Assembly: GCA_030066475.1 (NCBI GenBank)
Contig: JASJBO010000001.1
Coordinates: 1-64,000 of the forward strand
Direction of reading: 5' to 3'
Length of the DNA: 64,000 bases
Origin: Myxococcota bacterium
GTDB lineage: Bacteria; Myxococcota_A; UBA9160; PR03
The notes under the pieces were generated by a model. The model had not been told where the DNA came from, did not search any database, and saw nothing but the letters and a program-made list of their open reading frames with translations. Shown one piece after another: positions 25,630 through 35,474 of the stretch. Each line of letters opens with the position of its first letter. The stretch's first letter is position 1. Position numbers and translations under genes: made by a program.

Positions 25630-26342
25630 GCGTCTCGTTCGCGGTAGCGGTAGCCGAGGCCGTACACCGTCTCGATCGCCGCGAACGCCGGGTCGGTCTC
25701 CTCGAACTTGCGCCGCATGCGCTTGATGTGGCTGTCGATGGTGCGCTCGCTCACGTAGGCGTCGTCGGGGTAGGCCTCCTGGAGGAGCTGGCCGCGCGAC
25801 TTCACGTGCCCGGGCCGCCGCGCCAGGGCGTCGAGCAGCCGGAACTCGCTCACGGTGAGCGGAATCGGCCGGTCCTTCCAGCTCACCTCGTGGCGGCCCG
25901 GGTCGAGCGCCAGCGGGCCCACGCGGCGGATCGGCTCGCCCTCCTCCGCCGGCGCGCGGGCGAGCGCGAGCCGCCGGAACAGCACCTTCACCCGCGCGAT
26001 CAGCTCGCGCACCGAGAAGGGCTTGCACAGGTAGTCGTCGGCGCCGAGCTCGAGGCCCAGCACCCGGTCGAGCTCCTCGTCGCGCGAGGTGACGAAGATG
26101 ATCGGCAGCAGCTCCGAGCGGGCGCGCAGCCGCCGGCACAGCTCGAGCCCGTCGAGCCGCGGCATCAGGATGTCGAGCACGACGAGATCGGGCAGCTCGC
26201 GCTCGAAGCTCTCCCAGGCCTCGAGCCCGTCGGCGTAGGTGTCGACCCGATAGCCCGCGCGGCGCAGCGCGAAGCCCACCGTCTCGCGGATGTTCGCCTC
26301 GTCGTCCACGAGCGCGACCCGACCGGCGTCTCCCCCGTACAT
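25626..26342 (-). CDS. OmpR/ChvI-like response regulator, 238 aa
   Basis: Receiver domain with acidic pocket VDDEANI, phospho-acceptor D57 in LVVLDILMP, conserved Thr/Ser in FVTSRDEE and Lys in DDYLCKPFSV. The C-terminal winged helix has LTVSEFRLLDALARRPGHV and SERTIDSHIKRMRRKFEE, typical of OmpR/PhoB transcription factors. It partners the following kinase gene, with which it overlaps as GTGA. ATG 26342 is chosen because the receiver fold begins directly after it (GRVALVDDE). Confidence 0.92.
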   Translation of the reverse strand: MYGGDAGRVALVDDEANIRETVGFALRRAGYRVDTYADGLEAWESFERELPDLVVLDILMPRLDGLELCRRLRARSELLPIIFVTSRDEELDRVLGLELGADDYLCKPFSVRELIARVKVLFRRLALARAPAEEGEPIRRVGPLALDPGRHEVSWKDRPIPLTVSEFRLLDALARRPGHVKSRGQLLQEAYPDDAYVSERTIDSHIKRMRRKFEETDPAFAAIETVYGLGYRYRERDA

Positions 26343-26464
26343 CGTCCGGACTCTACCACGGAGCCTGCGGGCTCCCGCCGGCTGCCATCGGTCGGTCACA
26401 ATGTTCCACGGCGCGACCACATTTCGGCCCGCGTCGCGCCGCGCCGGCGCGGTCTCCTGGGGCC

Positions 26465-28435
26465 ATGCGAGACGCGCCCGCCCTGCTCCGGATCCTCCTG
26501 CCCACGCTGCTCGTCCTGCTGGCCGGCTCGGCGCGGGCGCAGCACGGTCCGCCCTCGACCACGCCGGAGGTCGGCCTGCTGCTCCGAGACGCGGCGGGCA
26601 CGACGCTCCCCGCCACCGTGCTGGAGACCGCGGCGCGCCTCTCCGTGACGGGCATGATCGTGCGCGGCGAGGTGACGCAGCGCTTCCGGAACCCGACCGA
26701 TGCGCCAGTCGAGGGCGTCTACCTCTTCCCGCTGCCCGACGACGCGGCCGTCGACCGCCTGCGCCTGGTGGTTGGCCCGCGCGTGATCGAGGGCCGCATC
26801 CGGGAGCGCGCCGCGGCGCGGCGCCGCTACGAGGCGGCCCGCGAGGCGGGTCACAAGGCCAGCCTGGTGGCCCAGCAGCGCCCCGACGTGTTCACGACCG
26901 CGGTTGCGAACATCGGACCGGGCGAGGTGGTCGAGGTGCGGATCGCCTACCAGCACGACGCGCGCTACGAGGCGGGCCGCTTCTCGCTGCGCTTCCCCAC
27001 CTGGGTGGCGCCGCGCGTCGACCCGACCGTCCAGCTCGCGGCGCTCGGGACGCCGCCGCTCGACCTGGCGGCGCTGGCGGCCGCGGCGGGCCCGCCGCTG
27101 CGGCTCGAGGTGCGCCTGGAGCCGGGCCTGCCCCTGCGCGAGCTGTGGAGCCGCTCGCACGACGTCCACGTGGCGCGCGCGCCCGGCGACGCCTTCGAGG
27201 TGCGCCTGTCGGACGGTGTGATGCCCGCCGCGCGCGACTTCTGGCTCGAGTGGGAGCCGGAGCCCGCGTCGGCCCCGCGCGCGGCGTTGCTCGCCGAGGT
27301 ACACGACGAGGCGCTCTACGGCCTGCTGCTGGTGATGCCCCCGCACGATCCGGCGGCGGCCAGTCGGCTGATCCGCGAGACGGTCTTCGTGATCGACACC
27401 TCCGGATCGATGCGTGGGCGTTCGATGCCGCAGGCGAAGCGCGCGCTCCAGGTGGCGCTCGCCCGCCTAGCGCCGCGCGACCACTTCAACGTCGTGGCCT
27501 TCGACTCGGAGGCGCGCGCATGGTCTCCCGCCAGCGTCCCCGCCCGGCCGGCGGCGGTGGAGCGGGCCCGGCGCTGGGTCGAGGCGCTCGAGGCGAGCGG
27601 CGGGACCGAGATGCTCCCCGCCCTCGAGCTGGCGCTCGCCGAGCCGACGCCCGGCGTCGATGTGCGTCAGGTGGTGTTCGTGACCGACGGCGCGGTGGCG
27701 AACGAGGACGAGCTGTTCGGCTTCATCGAGCGCCACCTGGGCCGCAGCCGCCTGTTCCCGGTCGGGATCGGCTCGGCTCCCAATGCGCACTTCCTGAACC
27801 GGGCGGCGCGCTTCGGGCGCGGCAGCGCGACCTGGGTCCAGAGCCTCGACGACGTCGAGGCGGAGATCGGGGCGCTGCTCGCGCGGCTCGAGAGCCCCGT
27901 CCTCTCGGAGATCGAGCTCGACTGGGGCGGCGCCGACGTCGAGGTGTGGCCGCCGCGGGTGCCCGACCTCTACCTCGGCGAGCCGCTCGTCGTGGCCGTG
28001 CGCCTGGCGAGCCTGACGCCCGAGCTCACGGTGCACGGGCGGCGCGCCGACGAGCGCTGGTCGATGCGTCTGCCGATCGCGCCGGTCGGCGGCGCCGACG
28101 GCGTCCACAAGCTCTGGGCCCGACGCAAGATCGCATCGCTGCTCGACGGCGCGATCACCGGCGCCGACCCCGAGGCGACGCGCGAGGCCGTGGTCGCGCT
28201 CGGGCTGCGCCATCACCTCGTGTCGAAGTACACGAGCCTGGTCGCGGTGGACGCGACACCCGGCGCGGCGGGCTTCGACGCCGAGGAGGGGGCGCTGCTG
28301 CCGCGCACCGCGACGACGGCGCCGCGGTGGCTCCTGTTGGCAACGCTGCTGCTGGGCGCGGCCGCGCTCGTGCGCGCGCGATCGAACACGGGGGTCCTCC
28401 CGACGCGGGGGTCGGGAGGTGGAGGGCGGCCGTGA
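26465..28435 (+). CDS. VIT and von Willebrand A domain protein, sortase target (TIGR03788 type), 656 aa
   Basis: Secreted, surface-anchored protein. Signal peptide in the first ~25 residues (LLRILLPTLLVLLAGSARAQ). VIT domain about residues 40-170 (VTGMIVRGEVTQRFRNPTD, GVYLFPLPDDAAVDRLRL). vWA domain from about residue 300 with MIDAS DTSGS at 311-315. Near the C-terminus LPRTAT at 612-617 is followed by a hydrophobic helix and basic residues, the sorting signal of the marine proteobacterial sortase system. The single sortase downstream (GTGA overlap) is its dedicated processing enzyme. A role in adhesion or metal-dependent protein binding is likely; the ligand is unknown. Confidence 0.92.
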   Translation: MRDAPALLRILLPTLLVLLAGSARAQHGPPSTTPEVGLLLRDAAGTTLPATVLETAARLSVTGMIVRGEVTQRFRNPTDAPVEGVYLFPLPDDAAVDRLRLVVGPRVIEGRIRERAAARRRYEAAREAGHKASLVAQQRPDVFTTAVANIGPGEVVEVRIAYQHDARYEAGRFSLRFPTWVAPRVDPTVQLAALGTPPLDLAALAAAAGPPLRLEVRLEPGLPLRELWSRSHDVHVARAPGDAFEVRLSDGVMPAARDFWLEWEPEPASAPRAALLAEVHDEALYGLLLVMPPHDPAAASRLIRETVFVIDTSGSMRGRSMPQAKRALQVALARLAPRDHFNVVAFDSEARAWSPASVPARPAAVERARRWVEALEASGGTEMLPALELALAEPTPGVDVRQVVFVTDGAVANEDELFGFIERHLGRSRLFPVGIGSAPNAHFLNRAARFGRGSATWVQSLDDVEAEIGALLARLESPVLSEIELDWGGADVEVWPPRVPDLYLGEPLVVAVRLASLTPELTVHGRRADERWSMRLPIAPVGGADGVHKLWARRKIASLLDGAITGADPEATREAVVALGLRHHLVSKYTSLVAVDATPGAAGFDAEEGALLPRTATTAPRWLLLATLLLGAAALVRARSNTGVLPTRGSGGGGRP

Positions 28436-29028
28436 GCCGGAGCTGGGGCGCTCCGGCCGCGGCCGTCCTCCTCTTGCTCGGCCTGGCGTCGCTCGCACAG
28501 GGCGCGTGGATCCACGTCAAGGCCGAGCTCGCCCAGGTGCTGCTCGAGCGCGCCTGGGCGCGCGCCCGCGACGGCGACGAGCGCGCCCGTCCCTGGCCCT
28601 GGGCGGACACCTGGCCGGTGGCGCGCCTGCGCGCGCCCGGTGTCGACGCCTCGCTGATCGTGCTGGCCGGGGCGACCGGGGCGAGCCTGCCCTTCGGCCC
28701 CGGTCACCTCGACGGCACGCCGCTGCCCGGCGCCGCGGGCAACGCGGTGCTCGCGGGCCACCGCGATACGCACTTCGCGTTCCTCGAGCAGCTCGAGGCG
28801 GGCGACGAGCTGTGGGTCGAGACGGTCGATGGGGGCGTGCACGGCTTCGTGGTGGACGGGCTGGCGGTGGTGCACGAGCGGGAGCGCTGGCCGCTGGCCG
28901 AGAGCGCGGAGCCTCGGCTCACGCTGTTGACCTGCTACCCGTTCGACGCGATTCGCGCCGGGGGGCCCCTCCGCTACGTCGTCGGTTCGCGGTCGTCCCG
29001 CTCGCTGACGACGGGGGCGCCCCGGTGA
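28432..29028 (+). CDS. Marine proteobacterial (class GN) sortase, 198 aa
   Basis: Membrane-anchored transpeptidase. N-terminal helix (AAAVLLLLGLASLAQG), then the sortase barrel with catalytic His110 in LAGHRDTHFAFLEQ and Cys168 in LTLLTCYPFDAI, with a conserved Arg in the following GGPLRYVVG. It would cleave the LPRTAT signal of the VIT/vWA protein encoded immediately upstream and coupled by a 4-nt overlap. Such one-sortase, one-substrate pairs are typical of Gram-negative bacteria. The acceptor in the envelope is not known. Confidence 0.93.
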   Translation: MSRSWGAPAAAVLLLLGLASLAQGAWIHVKAELAQVLLERAWARARDGDERARPWPWADTWPVARLRAPGVDASLIVLAGATGASLPFGPGHLDGTPLPGAAGNAVLAGHRDTHFAFLEQLEAGDELWVETVDGGVHGFVVDGLAVVHERERWPLAESAEPRLTLLTCYPFDAIRAGGPLRYVVGSRSSRSLTTGAPR

Positions 29029-29044
29029 GTGCCGCCGCCGGACG

Positions 29045-29065
29045 CGCGGGTCGCGCTCGCCCGCG
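29045..29065. terminator. Possible hairpin between convergent sortase and FIST genes
   Basis: CGCGGG (29045-29050) and CCCGCG (29060-29065) pair across a 9-nt loop in the 41-nt gap between two convergent genes. No T-run follows, so this is only a candidate bidirectional terminator or pause site. Confidence 0.3.
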
Positions 29066-29069
29066 GCGC

Positions 29070-30230
<1,161 letters not shown>

Positions 30231-30275
30231 TCGCCCGCCCTCTCCCGCGCTCGTGGCCGCTGCCATCGGCTCGGC

Positions 30276-30542
30276 TCAGCGCTCGCTGCAGCGCAGCGAG
30301 CGCGGCGGCGTCGCGTGGCACTGGAGCGTGGCGGTCACGCCGTTGGTCACGACCGCGCAGGCCGTGGTGATCGCCGACCGCTCGGCCTCCTCGCGCGTGG
30401 CGGCAGCGGCCGTCCGGCAGGCCGGTCGGCCCTCGAACTCGACGCAGGCCTCGCACTCGAAGCGCGCCAGCGAGGCGAGCGCGCTCCACAGCACCGCGCC
30501 CGCGGCCGCGAGCCCGAGCACGGTGAGCACCAGGCGCCTCAT
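30276..30542 (-). CDS. Small Cys-rich membrane-anchored protein, 88 aa
   Basis: One N-terminal hydrophobic helix (LVLTVLGLAAAGAVLWSALASL) followed by a short domain with six cysteines (FECEACVEF, RPACRTA, TTACAVV, LQCHA, SLRC), which could form disulfides outside the membrane. The pattern EGRPACRTAAAATREEAERSAITTAC recurs in unnamed proteins of related organisms by memory, not by search. Its ATG overlaps the symporter stop (ATGA), so it is the last gene of a four-gene coupled chain. Function unknown. Confidence 0.7.
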   Translation of the reverse strand: MRRLVLTVLGLAAAGAVLWSALASLARFECEACVEFEGRPACRTAAAATREEAERSAITTACAVVTNGVTATLQCHATPPRSLRCSER

Positions 30543-31987
30543 CGCGCGAGCTCGCGCGCCGGCGCCAGCCGGCTGCCGGCGAGGCAGATGCCCAGGTTGA
30601 CGACGAGCCCGATCATTCCCACGTGTACCCCTCCGACGCGCTTCCAGCCGAGCAGCGCGGCGCCGCCCGCGAGCACCGCCCCGACGACGAGTCCCCAGAA
30701 CGCGGGCCCGGCCCGCAGGCGCGTCCAGTGCAGCGCCAGCAGGAAGGCGGGTGCGCACTGGATCAGCAGCTCCATCTTGAGCTCGATCAGCCGCCACAGC
30801 GTCAGCCGCGGTGCGAGCGCCAGCGCGACGGCCGCGACCATGATGCCGGCGGCGATGCGCTTGCCGGCCCGCGTGGTGGCAGGCGCGGCGCGCGGCCGGT
30901 CGAGCAGGTCGCCCGCGACCAGCGAGCCCAGCGACAGCAGCACGGAGTCCGCAGTGGACATGATCGCCGCCAGCGCACCCAGGAACACCAGCGCGGCGAC
31001 TCCCGTCTGCCAGGCGCCCGCCTCGGCCCAGCCCCCGAGCAGCCGCGGCATGACCGAATCGGCCTCGAGCGCGCCCAGCGTCTCGAAGCGCGGGATCGCG
31101 GCGAGCCCGATCAGGGTCACGACCGCCGTGGTGGCGAGCGGCATGAAGCTCATCAGCGCGAAGGCGCGCCGCAGCGAGCGCCCGCTCTCGGCCGCATAGA
31201 CGCGCTGGATCGCCTGCGGGTACACCACGCTCGCGAGCCCGAGCAGCGCCACCGTGCTGGCCCAGTTGGCGCACTCGCGCGCGTCGGGCACGGCCACGGC
31301 CTCGGGCCGCAGCGCGGCGATCTGGCGGGTGATCTCGCCCAGCCCGCCGGCGCCCCCCAGCAGCCAGCCCAGCAGCAGGCCGAGGCCGAGCAGCATCAGC
31401 ACGCCCTGGACCGCGTCGGTCCAGGCCACCGCGCGCATCCCACCCAGGTTCTCGTAGAAGAGGATCACGCCCGCGAGCCCGAGCACCGCCCACGCGTAGG
31501 GGATGCGGCCGCCGGTGACCTCGCTGGCCACGACACCCATGGCGGTGAGCTGGGCCAGCAGGAAGTTGGCCAGCGCGACGGTCATCAGCACCGCGACCCC
31601 GCGCCGCAGCCGGCGCGCGTCCGCCGCCTCGCCGAAGCGCTCGCGGACCCAGTCGCCCGGCGTGACGAAGCCGCGCGCGACGGCCACCGGGCGCAGCCGC
31701 GGCACCAGGGCGTGGAACACCACGAGGATCGACATCATGAAGCCCGTCGCCATGATCCAGGAGAAGCCGCGCCGGTAGGCCTCGCCCGGGTAGCCGAGCA
31801 GGGAGTTGCCGCTGTAGGCGGTGGCGTAGAGGGTCAGGAACAGCACGAAGGTGCCCAGGTGGCGGGCCGCCAGGAAGTGGTCGGCCGGCGTGCGATCCTG
31901 GCGGGCGCGGCGCGCCAGCACGGCGACGACCACCAGCAGGGCCAGGTACACCGCGATGCCGACCATCCCGGCGGACTCGAGGCTCAA
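30539..31987 (-). CDS. Sodium:solute symporter family protein, 482 aa
   Basis: Twelve to thirteen helix transporter of the SSS family. The first helix IAVYLALLVVVAVLARRARQ is followed by the SSS motif DHFLAARHLGTFVLFLTLYATAYSGNSLLGYPGEAYRRGFSW. Later MRAVAWTDAVQGVLML and FLGALAAIMSTADSVLLSLGSLVAGDL are strong family signatures including the sodium-site serines. The substrate is not predictable; a small membrane partner gene precedes it. TTG at 31987 overlaps the upstream stop (TTGA); ATG at 31966 is a fallback start. Confidence 0.9.
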   Translation of the reverse strand: MSLESAGMVGIAVYLALLVVVAVLARRARQDRTPADHFLAARHLGTFVLFLTLYATAYSGNSLLGYPGEAYRRGFSWIMATGFMMSILVVFHALVPRLRPVAVARGFVTPGDWVRERFGEAADARRLRRGVAVLMTVALANFLLAQLTAMGVVASEVTGGRIPYAWAVLGLAGVILFYENLGGMRAVAWTDAVQGVLMLLGLGLLLGWLLGGAGGLGEITRQIAALRPEAVAVPDARECANWASTVALLGLASVVYPQAIQRVYAAESGRSLRRAFALMSFMPLATTAVVTLIGLAAIPRFETLGALEADSVMPRLLGGWAEAGAWQTGVAALVFLGALAAIMSTADSVLLSLGSLVAGDLLDRPRAAPATTRAGKRIAAGIMVAAVALALAPRLTLWRLIELKMELLIQCAPAFLLALHWTRLRAGPAFWGLVVGAVLAGGAALLGWKRVGGVHVGMIGLVVNLGICLAGSRLAPARELAR

Positions 31988-32196
31988 GGCTCGTCCTCGT
32001 CGCGCACCTCGGTGAGCAGCCAGGCGGCCGCGTTGAGCAGCGCCACGCCCACGTAGCAGAGCAGCGCCACGGCGGCCCAGTCGGGCAGTCCGAGCACGAC
32101 CCGCAGCGGGGCGTCGTCGCCGCGGTACCACGGGATCGAGAGCGCGTAGAGCAGCGCGATCCCCAGCAGCAGCGCCCGGCGCAGCCGCTGCCTCAC
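31984..32196 (-). CDS. Small two-helix membrane protein, symporter partner (DUF3311-like), 70 aa
   Basis: Two hydrophobic helices (ALLLGIALLYALSIPWY and WAAVALLCYVGVALLNAAAWLL) joined by a loop ending in GLPDW, plus an acidic tail RDEDEP. The length and order match the small proteins that accompany sodium:solute symporters (DUF3311/DUF997-like). It is coupled at both ends: GTG overlaps the SRAP stop and its own stop overlaps the symporter TTG. Too short to be assigned confidently by eye. Confidence 0.7.
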   Translation of the reverse strand: MRQRLRRALLLGIALLYALSIPWYRGDDAPLRVVLGLPDWAAVALLCYVGVALLNAAAWLLTEVRDEDEP

Positions 32197-32888
32197 GCGC
32201 CGGCGCCCGAGAACAGGTCGCGCTCGGGCTCGATCAGCCCGGGCTCGTCGCAGCGCGGATCGTTCACGCGCGGGTCCACCGGGTGCAGCGCGAGCTCCGC
32301 GTCGGGACAGGGACGCAGCAGCGGCAGGATCGCCTCCGGATCGGTCTGCGCCGGGTCGAGCCAGGCCTCGAAGTCCTGGGGGCGCAGGATCACCGGCATG
32401 CGGTCGTGGATCGGGCGCACCGGGCCGTTGGCCTCGGTGGTGAGGATGGCGCAGGAGTCGAGCACCTGGTCGTCGGGGCCGCGCCAGCGCTCGAAGAGCG
32501 CCGCCAGGGCGAGCAGGCCGCCGTCGCGCCGGTGGATCGCGAACGGCCGCGAGCTGCGGCCGCGGTGCATCCACTCGAAGAAGCCGTCGGCCGGGACCAG
32601 GCCGCGGCGCCGCGCCAGCGGGGTGCGGAAGGCGGGCCGCTCGGCGGCGCTCTCGCTGCGCGCGTTGATCATGCGGTGGGCGCCGCGCGGGCCCTCGGCC
32701 CAGGGCGGCACCAGCCCCCAGTGGCGCGGCTCGAGCACCCGGCCGCTGCGGCTGCGCGAGACGCGCACCACCGGCACCGGCTGGCCGGGCGCGATGTTGT
32801 AGCGCGGCGCGAGCACCGGCACCTCGAGCAGCGCGAAGTGGCTCGCGATCTCGGCGCCGGAGGTCGAGAGATAGAAGCGTCCGCACAT
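32193..32888 (-). CDS. SRAP domain protein (YedK/HMCES-like abasic-site protein), 231 aa
   Basis: SOS-response-associated peptidase fold: forms a covalent thiazolidine with abasic sites in single-stranded DNA. Catalytic Cys2 in MCGRFYL is exposed after Met removal. Further conserved elements are APRYNIAPGQPVPVV (Asn), HWGLVPPWA, MINARSESAAERPAF, the catalytic Glu in ADGFFEW, and RPIHDRMPVILRP with His. It heads a transcription chain with two membrane genes and a Cys-rich protein, an unexpected genetic neighbourhood for a DNA-repair protein. Confidence 0.95.
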   Translation of the reverse strand: MCGRFYLSTSGAEIASHFALLEVPVLAPRYNIAPGQPVPVVRVSRSRSGRVLEPRHWGLVPPWAEGPRGAHRMINARSESAAERPAFRTPLARRRGLVPADGFFEWMHRGRSSRPFAIHRRDGGLLALAALFERWRGPDDQVLDSCAILTTEANGPVRPIHDRMPVILRPQDFEAWLDPAQTDPEAILPLLRPCPDAELALHPVDPRVNDPRCDEPGLIEPERDLFSGAGA

Positions 32889-32984
32889 GGCGACGCGCTA
32901 GAGTAGCCCGCCCTCGAGCCCGGAGGACGCGCCATCGACCACTCGGCCGCCGAACCGCAGGCCGCCGCCGTCCGGCCCGCGCTG

Positions 32985-33929
32985 GTGATGCGCGGTGCGC
33001 TGGGTGGCACCCTGATGGGCCTCGCCAACCTGGTGCCCGGCATCAGCGGCGGCACCATGCTGCTGGCCTGCGGCGTCTATCCCGGCTTCGTGACCGCGAT
33101 CGCCGAGCTCACCACGCTCCGCTTCCGGCTGCGCTCGCTGGCGCTGCTCGCCTCGATCGGCGGCATGGCGGTGCTCGCGATCGTGCTGCTCGCGGGCCCC
33201 ACCAAGACCCTGGTCGTCGAGCAGCGCTGGATCATGTACAGCCTGTTCATCGGCATGACGCTCGGGGGCGTCCCGATCGTGTGGCGGCTGGCGCGGCCCG
33301 CGACGCCGCCGGTCGCGGTCGGCGCGCTGCTCGGCTTCCTGGTCATGGTCGCGATGGCCTTCCTCGCTCCCGGCGGCGGCGGCGAGCGCTCCATCGTGCT
33401 GCTGTTCCTGGCCGGCACGGCCGGGGCCGCGGCGATGATCCTGCCCGGCGTGAGCGGCGGCTACCTGCTGCTGGTGCTCGGCCAGTACGTGGTGATCCTC
33501 TCGGCCATCGACGGGCTCAAGGAGGGCGTGCTGGCGCCCCTGCGCGACGGCGTGCCGTTCGAGTGGGCGGCCCTGGCCGGACCGCTCGGCGTCGTGGTGC
33601 CCGTGGGCGTGGGCGTCGTGGTCGGCGTGGTGGGCATCAGCAATCTCGTGCGCTGGACGCTCGATCGCTTCCCGAAGCCCACGCTCGGCGTGCTGCTCGG
33701 GCTGCTGGTGGGGGCCGTCGCAGGCCTGTGGCCGTTCCAGGAGAGCGTGCCGCCGGCCGCGTGGAGCGAGAGCGAGCGCAGCACGCTGGCGGCCGACGAG
33801 CCGGACGACTGGCCGGTGCGGCGCTTCGATCCCAGTGCCGGTCAGGTCGGCGGGGCCGTCACCCTGATCGGCCTGGGCTTCGCGGTCACCAGCGCGATCG
33901 GCCGGCTGGGGCGCGAGGAGAGGGACTGA
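32985..33929 (+). CDS. DUF368 membrane protein, candidate polyprenyl-phosphate transporter (PopT type), 314 aa
   Basis: Eight to ten hydrophobic segments with the DUF368 signature GLANLVPGISGGTMLLACGVYPGF and a repeated half GAAAMILPGVSGGYLLLVLGQY. Some members of this family recycle undecaprenyl phosphate across the inner membrane. A start at GTG 32985 is the conventional choice, but no good ribosome site precedes it. An ATC codon at 32934 in frame has GGAGGA 7 nt upstream and would add 17 residues (see findings). It is divergent from SRAP. Confidence 0.85.
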   Translation: MMRGALGGTLMGLANLVPGISGGTMLLACGVYPGFVTAIAELTTLRFRLRSLALLASIGGMAVLAIVLLAGPTKTLVVEQRWIMYSLFIGMTLGGVPIVWRLARPATPPVAVGALLGFLVMVAMAFLAPGGGGERSIVLLFLAGTAGAAAMILPGVSGGYLLLVLGQYVVILSAIDGLKEGVLAPLRDGVPFEWAALAGPLGVVVPVGVGVVVGVVGISNLVRWTLDRFPKPTLGVLLGLLVGAVAGLWPFQESVPPAAWSESERSTLAADEPDDWPVRRFDPSAGQVGGAVTLIGLGFAVTSAIGRLGREERD

Positions 33930-34114
33930 CCCCAGCGCCCCCTTCTGGGCAAACGGCTTCCACTCTGCCGCCGTCCTGCCGCCCGCAGGCGCTCCGCAGC
34001 TCCGGCCGCCAGGCCCGCCCGCGCGGAGGCGAATCGCGCGGCGCGCGCGTTGACGCACGGATCTTGCAACGATCCGGTGTGGGGTGGGGGATGCAGCTCC
34101 TGAGGCATCTCGGC

Positions 34115-35470
34115 ATGAAGACGTGGAACACGGTATGGACCGCGCTCCTGGCGGTCTCGCTCGTTACGGCTTGCGGCTCGACCCGCGAGGTCATCGACCG
34201 CGCCCCGGTGGTCAACACCGGCGTGTCGGCGCGCGTGATCTATCCCGGCGAGACGGCGCCGCCGATGCCCCCGCCCTACGGGGGCTACGGCCAGGCGCCC
34301 GGCGCCCCGGGCTCGCCCGCGGCCTCCGGCGGACACCCCGGCGAGGGCCCGCGCCGCGGCTCGGGGATGGTGAACATCGGCGGGACGACGGTGATCGACA
34401 ACCGCGAGAAGGAGCGCGAGCAGTCGCCCTGGAGCAATCCGCTGCTGTGGCCCTTCGCCGCCGTGGCGTGGCCCTTCATGAAGATCCACGACGCGCTCTC
34501 GTCGGACGACGACGGCGGCTCGCGCACGCAGCGCACGGCCCGGACCACGGGGCAGAGCACGGGCCAGAGCGCCGCGGAGCCGCAGCAGCGCCCCGGCGAC
34601 CGCCGGCAGCAGCAGGTCGCCCACGAGCGTGCCCAGCTCGAGGCGATGGAGCGCGAGCTGGCGCGCCGCCAGGCGCAGGGTGGAGCCGCCACGGCCGCGA
34701 CGGCACCGGCCCCGAGCCCGCTCGCGCCCGGCGCGACCGCCCGCCCGGCCGGCGGCTCGCTCAGCATCGCCGAGGAGCTGGCCGCGCTGCGCGCGCGTCG
34801 CAGCGGCGCGCCGCCGCCCTCCGGTGCCGCCCTGCCCCCCCGCGCCCCGGCGCCGCCGCCCGAGAGCTGGGCGCAGGGCACTCCGCCGCCCCAGCCGGTG
34901 CCGTCCAGCGCCGCCCCGGCGCGCGTCGAGGACCGCGACCGCGACGGCCGCCCCGACTACTGGCTCCAGCAGCAGGACGGGCGCAAGCAGCGCGAGGTGT
35001 TCGACGACAACGGCGACGGGCGGCCCGACCGCACCGTCGAGTACGACCCCCACAGCGAGCAGCCCGTGCGCGTGGTCGAGGACATGAACGGCGACGGCCA
35101 GGTCGACGCCTGGGCCGACTACCAGGACGGGCGGGTCGCCAGGCGGCGGGCCGACGCGAACGGCGACGGGCTGGTCGACACCTGGACCTTCTACCGCGGC
35201 GAGGAGATCCTGCGCCACGAGGAGGACACCGACGGCGACGGCTTCCGCGACCGCGTGGACCACTACCGCGCGGGCGCCCTGGCGCACCGCACCGAGGACC
35301 GCGACGCCGACGGCCAGCCCGACCGGATCACCCGCTTCGACGCGAGCGGTGCGCCCTCCGAGCTCGAGGAGGACAAGGACGGCGACGGCGAGATCGACGT
35401 GCGCTCCTTCTACACCGACGGGCGTCTGGTGCGGCGCGAGCTGCTCTCGGCCGACGCGGTGGTCGAGTAG
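34115..35470 (+). CDS. Lipoprotein with seven calcium-binding type repeats, 451 aa
   Basis: Signal peptide ending in a lipobox (LAVSLVTAC, lipidated Cys at residue 20 counted from ATG 34115). Then a Pro/Gly/Ala-rich region to about residue 265, including an RQAQGG spacer. The C-terminal half has seven copies of DxDxDGxxD-like motifs (RDRDGRPD, DNNGDGRPD-like, MNGDGQVD, ANGDGLVD, TDGDGFRD, RDADGQPD, KDGDGEID), spaced about 23 residues: thrombospondin-type-3-like EF-hand calcium repeats. Start ATG 34115 has GAGG nine nucleotides upstream; ATG 34091 would extend the n-region. Probably an outer-membrane or surface lipoprotein stabilised by calcium; function unknown. Confidence 0.8.
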   Translation: MKTWNTVWTALLAVSLVTACGSTREVIDRAPVVNTGVSARVIYPGETAPPMPPPYGGYGQAPGAPGSPAASGGHPGEGPRRGSGMVNIGGTTVIDNREKEREQSPWSNPLLWPFAAVAWPFMKIHDALSSDDDGGSRTQRTARTTGQSTGQSAAEPQQRPGDRRQQQVAHERAQLEAMERELARRQAQGGAATAATAPAPSPLAPGATARPAGGSLSIAEELAALRARRSGAPPPSGAALPPRAPAPPPESWAQGTPPPQPVPSSAAPARVEDRDRDGRPDYWLQQQDGRKQREVFDDNGDGRPDRTVEYDPHSEQPVRVVEDMNGDGQVDAWADYQDGRVARRRADANGDGLVDTWTFYRGEEILRHEEDTDGDGFRDRVDHYRAGALAHRTEDRDADGQPDRITRFDASGAPSELEEDKDGDGEIDVRSFYTDGRLVRRELLSADAVVE

Positions 35471-35474
35471 CCGG

